DNA of 64,000 bases from Oscillospiraceae bacterium (GTDB lineage Bacteria; Bacillota; Clostridia; Oscillospirales; Acutalibacteraceae), in the NCBI GenBank assembly GCA_015066225.1, contig SVOT01000006.1, positions 1-64,000 of the forward strand, written 5' to 3'. Of this stretch, positions 60,636 to 64,000 are shown piece after piece (position 1 is the first letter of the stretch; each line of letters starts with the position of its first letter). Position numbers and translations under genes: made by a program. The notes under the pieces were generated by a model. The model was not told the origin of the DNA, did not search any database, and worked only from the letters and a program-made list of their open reading frames with translations.

Positions 60636-63600
60636 TTATTTGAAATATTTAACAGCTGCTTTGAACATCTGGATATCGTAGTTACCGGAAACGTTCTTAT
60701 AAAGTCCGTCGCCGATACGCTCGCTGTGACCCATTTTACCGAAAACTCTGCCATCGGGTGAAGTAATACCCTCAATAGCAAACATAGAGTCGTTGGGGTT
60801 AAAGTGAACGTCAACTGTTGCGTTGCCCTCAAGGTCAACATACTGTGTTGCAATCTGTCCGTTTTCCGCAAGCTTTCTGATAAGCTCTTCACTTGCAAGG
60901 AAACGACCCTCGCCGTGAGAAATCGGAACATTGTAAATATCGCCAACCTCTGTAAGTGCAAGCCAGGGAGATTTGTTAGAAGCAATTCTTGTTCTTACGA
61001 TTCTTGACTGATGACGTGCAATTGTGTTGTATGTGAGAGTGGGGCAATTTTCATCGGTGTCAATAATTTTGCCGTAGGGCACAAGACCGAGCTTTATGAG
61101 AGCCTGGAAGCCGTTACAGATACCGCACATAAGACCGTCACGGTTTTCAAGAAGGTCTGTAACGCCGTCTTTTACGTTTGCGTTACGGAAGAATGCTGTG
61201 ATGAATTTTGCAGAACCGTCGGGCTCGTCACCACCGGAGAAGCCGCCGGGGATAAATACCATCTGAGCATCCTTGAGCTTTCTTGAGAACTCCTCAACGC
61301 TTGCAGTGATATCTGCTGATGAGCGGTTCTTGATGACAATGATTTCGGGCTCTGCACCTGCATCACGAACAGCCTTTGCACTGTCAAATTCACAGTTTGT
61401 GCCGGGGAATGCGGGAATCAGAATTTTGGGCTTTGCAACCTTGATTGCGGGAGCCTTGCGCTCGGTTGCTGTGAATGAGAAATTCTCAACAGGTGTGTTT
61501 GTATCGGGAATATTACAGCTGTAAACGCTTTCGAGCTTATCCTCATAAATTCCGAGCACGTCTGTCAAATCAAGTGCTTCTGCACCGTATGCGAACACTG
61601 CCTTTTCTGTAACAGTACCGATGAATGTTGCATCTGCAATATCCTCAGTTGCTTCTACAAGGAATGTTGCATAGTTATATTTGAACATATCTGCAACAGT
61701 TACGGCAGAGTCAAATTCAAAGCCGAAGCCGTTACCGAATGCCATTTTCATAACAGCCTCTGCAATACCGCCCATACCGGGTGTATAGCAGGAAACTGCC
61801 TTGCCCTGACGAAGAAGGTCGCAAACCCTGTCAAAGACTTTGAGAAGAGATGCTGTTTCGGGAAGTCCGTTTTCATCAAACTCGGGAGTAATAAGGTAAA
61901 CCTTGTTACCTGCCTTTTTGAATTCGGGTGAAACAATATCTTTAACCTTTTCGGTTGTGACTGCAAAGGATACAAGTGTGGGGGGAACATCGAGGTCTTC
62001 GAATGTACCACTCATTGAGTCTTTGCCGCCGATTGAGCCGATACCAAGGTTTTTCTGTGCCTTAAATGCACCGAGAAGAGCCGCAAGGGGCTTGCCCCAA
62101 CGCTTGCTGTCCTTACCTACTCTTTCGAAGTATTCCTGGAATGTGAGGTAAACATCCTCAAACTTTGCACCTGTTGCAATCAGCTTACAAACTGATTCAA
62201 CAACTGCAAGATATGCACCGTGATAGGGGCTCTTTTCTGTGATGAAGGGGTTATAGCCCCAAGACATAAGAGAGCAATCGTCGGTGTGTTTTTTCTCAAC
62301 GGAAATCTTCTGCACCATTGCCTGAATGGGAGTGAGCTGATTTTTACCGCCGAAGGGCATAAGAACCGTGCCGGCACCGATGGTTGAGTCAAAACGCTCT
62401 GAAAGGCCACGCTTTGAACAGATGTTAAGGTCATCTGCCATAGCCTTCATATTTTCTGTGAAGCTGCCACTGATTTTTTTATCGTAGCTTTCGGGCTTTG
62501 CTGTTGCAACGTCAACGTGCTTATCTGCACCGTTAGAATTAAGGAAATCACGGCTGATGTCGCAAATAACCTTGCCGTTCCAATGCATAACAAGTCTTGC
62601 CTGTTCTGTTACCTTTGCAACGGGGCAAGCCTGGAGGTTTTCTGTTGCCGCAAGCTCGAGGAATCTTTCAACGTTTTCTTTTTCTATAACAACAGCCATT
62701 CTTTCCTGTGATTCGGAAATAGCAAGCTCTGTACCATCAAGACCCTCGTACTTTTTGGGAACTGCGTTAAGGTCGATTTCAAGACCGTCTGCAAGCTCAC
62801 CGATAGCAACTGAAACGCCGCCTGCACCAAAGTCATTGCAGCGTTTAATCATTCTTGTTGCTTCTTTATTTCTGAAAAGTCTCTGAAGCTTTCTTTCTTC
62901 GGGAGCGTTACCCTTCTGAACCTCTGCACCGCAGGTTTCAAGTGAATCTGCTGTGTGGGATTTTGAAGAGCCTGTTGCACCGCCGCAACCGTCACGGCCT
63001 GTGCTACCGCCGAGAAGAATAACTATATCGCCGGGGTCAGGACGCTCACGACGAACATTCTCCTGGGGAGCCGCCGCAACAACAGCACCGATTTCCATAC
63101 GCTTTGCAGCGTAGCCGGGGTGATAAATCTCGTCAACAATACCTGTTGCAAGACCAATCTGGTTACCGTATGAGGAATAACCTGCCGCCGCTGTTGTAAC
63201 AATAGTTCTCTGGGGGAGCTTGCCCTTGATTGTTTCGCTGACGGGCTTCAAGGGGTCAGCCGCACCGGTAACACGCATTGCGCCGTAAACGTATGCACGG
63301 CCTGAAAGCGGGTCACGGATAGCACCGCCGATACAGGTTGCCGCACCGCCGAAGGGCTCGATTTCTGTGGGGTGGTTATGTGTTTCGTTTTTAAAGAGAA
63401 GAAGCCAGGGCTCGCTGACACCGTCAACATCAACGTTGATTTTAACTGTGCAAGCGTTGATTTCTTCAGACTCATCAAGCTTGTCAAGCTTGCCGTTTTC
63501 TTTAAGGTATTTAACCGCAACAGTTGCCAAATCCATAAGGCAGATGGGCTTTGTTCTGCCAAGCTCTTTTCTTGTTGCGATGTATTCGTCATAAGCACTC

Positions 63601-64000
63601 TGCAGAAGCTCATCCTCAAATGTTACGCTGTCAATAACAGTAAGGAACGTGGTATGACGGCAATGGTCAGACCAATATGTATCAATCATTCTGATTTCTG
63701 TTATTGTGGGGTCACGGTCTTCTGATTTGAAATAATCCTGACAGAACGCAATATCGTCGGCATCCATAGCAAGGCCGAAATCCTTAACAAACTGCTCAAG
63801 ACCTGCTCTGTCAAGTTTAATAAAGCCGTCAAGAGTTTTAACCTCTGTGGGGATTTCATACTGCATAGCAAGTGTTTCGGGCTTTTCGAGAACAGCCTCA
63901 CGTGATTCAACGGGGTTGATAACGTGTTTTTTGATTTCTGCAATATCCTCGGCGGAAAGGTTGCCGTAAAGAGCATAAACCTTTGCAGATTTTACTGTGG
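60636..64000 (-). CDS. purL: Phosphoribosylformylglycinamidine synthase, fused form (5' end beyond the window)
   Basis: At least 1121 residues of the large PurL that fuses synthetase and glutaminase. The frame stays open to the right edge, and upstream of the Met at 63866 the translation continues with SAKVYALYGNLSAEDI, so that Met is internal and the true start is outside. Synthetase motifs include DTYWSDHCRHTTF and ETHNHPTEIEPFGGAATC; the C-terminal glutaminase has PAFPGTNCEFDSA, FIPGGFSGGDE and the nucleophile Cys in GICNGFQ. Makes FGAM in step 4 of purine synthesis without needing PurS or PurQ. The long N-terminal part is typical for this type. Confidence 0.95.
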   Translation of the reverse strand, partial: TVKSAKVYALYGNLSAEDIAEIKKHVINPVESREAVLEKPETLAMQYEIPTEVKTLDGFIKLDRAGLEQFVKDFGLAMDADDIAFCQDYFKSEDRDPTITEIRMIDTYWSDHCRHTTFLTVIDSVTFEDELLQSAYDEYIATRKELGRTKPICLMDLATVAVKYLKENGKLDKLDESEEINACTVKINVDVDGVSEPWLLLFKNETHNHPTEIEPFGGAATCIGGAIRDPLSGRAYVYGAMRVTGAADPLKPVSETIKGKLPQRTIVTTAAAGYSSYGNQIGLATGIVDEIYHPGYAAKRMEIGAVVAAAPQENVRRERPDPGDIVILLGGSTGRDGCGGATGSSKSHTADSLETCGAEVQKGNAPEERKLQRLFRNKEATRMIKRCNDFGAGGVSVAIGELADGLEIDLNAVPKKYEGLDGTELAISESQERMAVVIEKENVERFLELAATENLQACPVAKVTEQARLVMHWNGKVICDISRDFLNSNGADKHVDVATAKPESYDKKISGSFTENMKAMADDLNICSKRGLSERFDSTIGAGTVLMPFGGKNQLTPIQAMVQKISVEKKHTDDCSLMSWGYNPFITEKSPYHGAYLAVVESVCKLIATGAKFEDVYLTFQEYFERVGKDSKRWGKPLAALLGAFKAQKNLGIGSIGGKDSMSGTFEDLDVPPTLVSFAVTTEKVKDIVSPEFKKAGNKVYLITPEFDENGLPETASLLKVFDRVCDLLRQGKAVSCYTPGMGGIAEAVMKMAFGNGFGFEFDSAVTVADMFKYNYATFLVEATEDIADATFIGTVTEKAVFAYGAEALDLTDVLGIYEDKLESVYSCNIPDTNTPVENFSFTATERKAPAIKVAKPKILIPAFPGTNCEFDSAKAVRDAGAEPEIIVIKNRSSADITASVEEFSRKLKDAQMVFIPGGFSGGDEPDGSAKFITAFFRNANVKDGVTDLLENRDGLMCGICNGFQALIKLGLVPYGKIIDTDENCPTLTYNTIARHQSRIVRTRIASNKSPWLALTEVGDIYNVPISHGEGRFLASEELIRKLAENGQIATQYVDLEGNATVDVHFNPNDSMFAIEGITSPDGRVFGKMGHSERIGDGLYKNVSGNYDIQMFKAAVKYFK

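Noticed and set aside
1-64000. CRISPR arrays, prophage, toxin-antitoxin, restriction or other defence loci, rRNA, tRNA, tmRNA and SRP RNA
   Set aside because: No regularly spaced repeats, phage structural genes, defence gene signatures or RNA gene structures were found on either strand.

Overview
The window looks like chromosome of a low- to mid-GC, spore-forming member of the Clostridia, most likely a gut Oscillospirales/Ruminococcaceae-type organism. The evidence is gene order and content: classic Firmicutes neighbourhoods (yqfC-yqfD-phoH-ybeY-dgkA-era-yqzL-recO-mutS2; dprA-topA-trmFO; rnc-smc-ftsY; ylxM-ffh-rpsP-khpA-rimM-trmD; infC-rpmI-rplT), sporulation genes (yqfC, yqfD, a ylbJ relative), strong AGGAGG-type ribosome binding sites and consensus SigA promoters. 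The taxon is inferred; no rRNA or tRNA gene is present. About 62 protein genes cover nearly the whole window.

Layout. 1-124: right end of an IS3-type insertion sequence. 141-7860 (minus): DNA repair, ribosome maturation and spore operon. 7924-11161 (plus): YlbJ-like spore membrane protein, a four-cysteine small protein, a large PRPP-synthetase relative and a DUF4234 membrane protein. 11225-28006: an accessory region rich in carbohydrate enzymes: metallophosphoesterase + GH27 alpha-galactosidase (with an inserted beta-rich domain), transporters (EamA, MATE), LiaF-like protein, a second metallophosphoesterase, an unknown multi-pass membrane protein + GH29 alpha-L-fucosidase, a fucose/arabinose-isomerase relative, and a four-gene minus-strand operon GH109-like oxidoreductase / BadF-type sugar kinase / GH4 glycosidase / His-rich membrane protein. 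Together these fit intracellular trimming and use of host-type glycans carrying fucose, galactose, GalNAc and GlcNAc; no dedicated sugar importer is in the window.

28101-34406: a MacB-like ABC exporter whose 5' leader holds a 278-bp fold-back element flanked by TA, an 847-residue surface protein made of two tandem copies of one unknown domain, and a small lipoprotein. 34391-54861 (almost all minus): information-processing genes rdgB, ftsY, smc, an Elp3-like radical SAM gene, rnc, trmFO, topA, dprA, a SpoU methylase, rplT, rpmI, infC with an L20-type attenuator, a zinc-ribbon/PASTA pseudokinase, a coiled-coil protein, coaD, rsmD, then (plus) a NUDIX gene, uvrC and ptsH. 55070-58687: trmD-rimM-khpA-rpsP-ffh-ylxM. 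58787-64000: an anchored alpha/beta hydrolase, mntP and a large fused purL that runs off the right edge.

No phage, CRISPR array, toxin-antitoxin or defence system is visible. The most unusual items are: FtsY with its acidic domain and a basic amphipathic helix moved to the C-terminus; a kinase-fold membrane protein that has lost the catalytic Lys, HRD and DFG; a non-AUG (ATC) start for infC behind a transcription attenuator; two fold-back repeat elements; the duplicated 847-aa surface protein; a GH27 enzyme with a domain inserted inside its barrel; and a perfect 14-bp palindrome straddling the predicted start site of the SRP operon.
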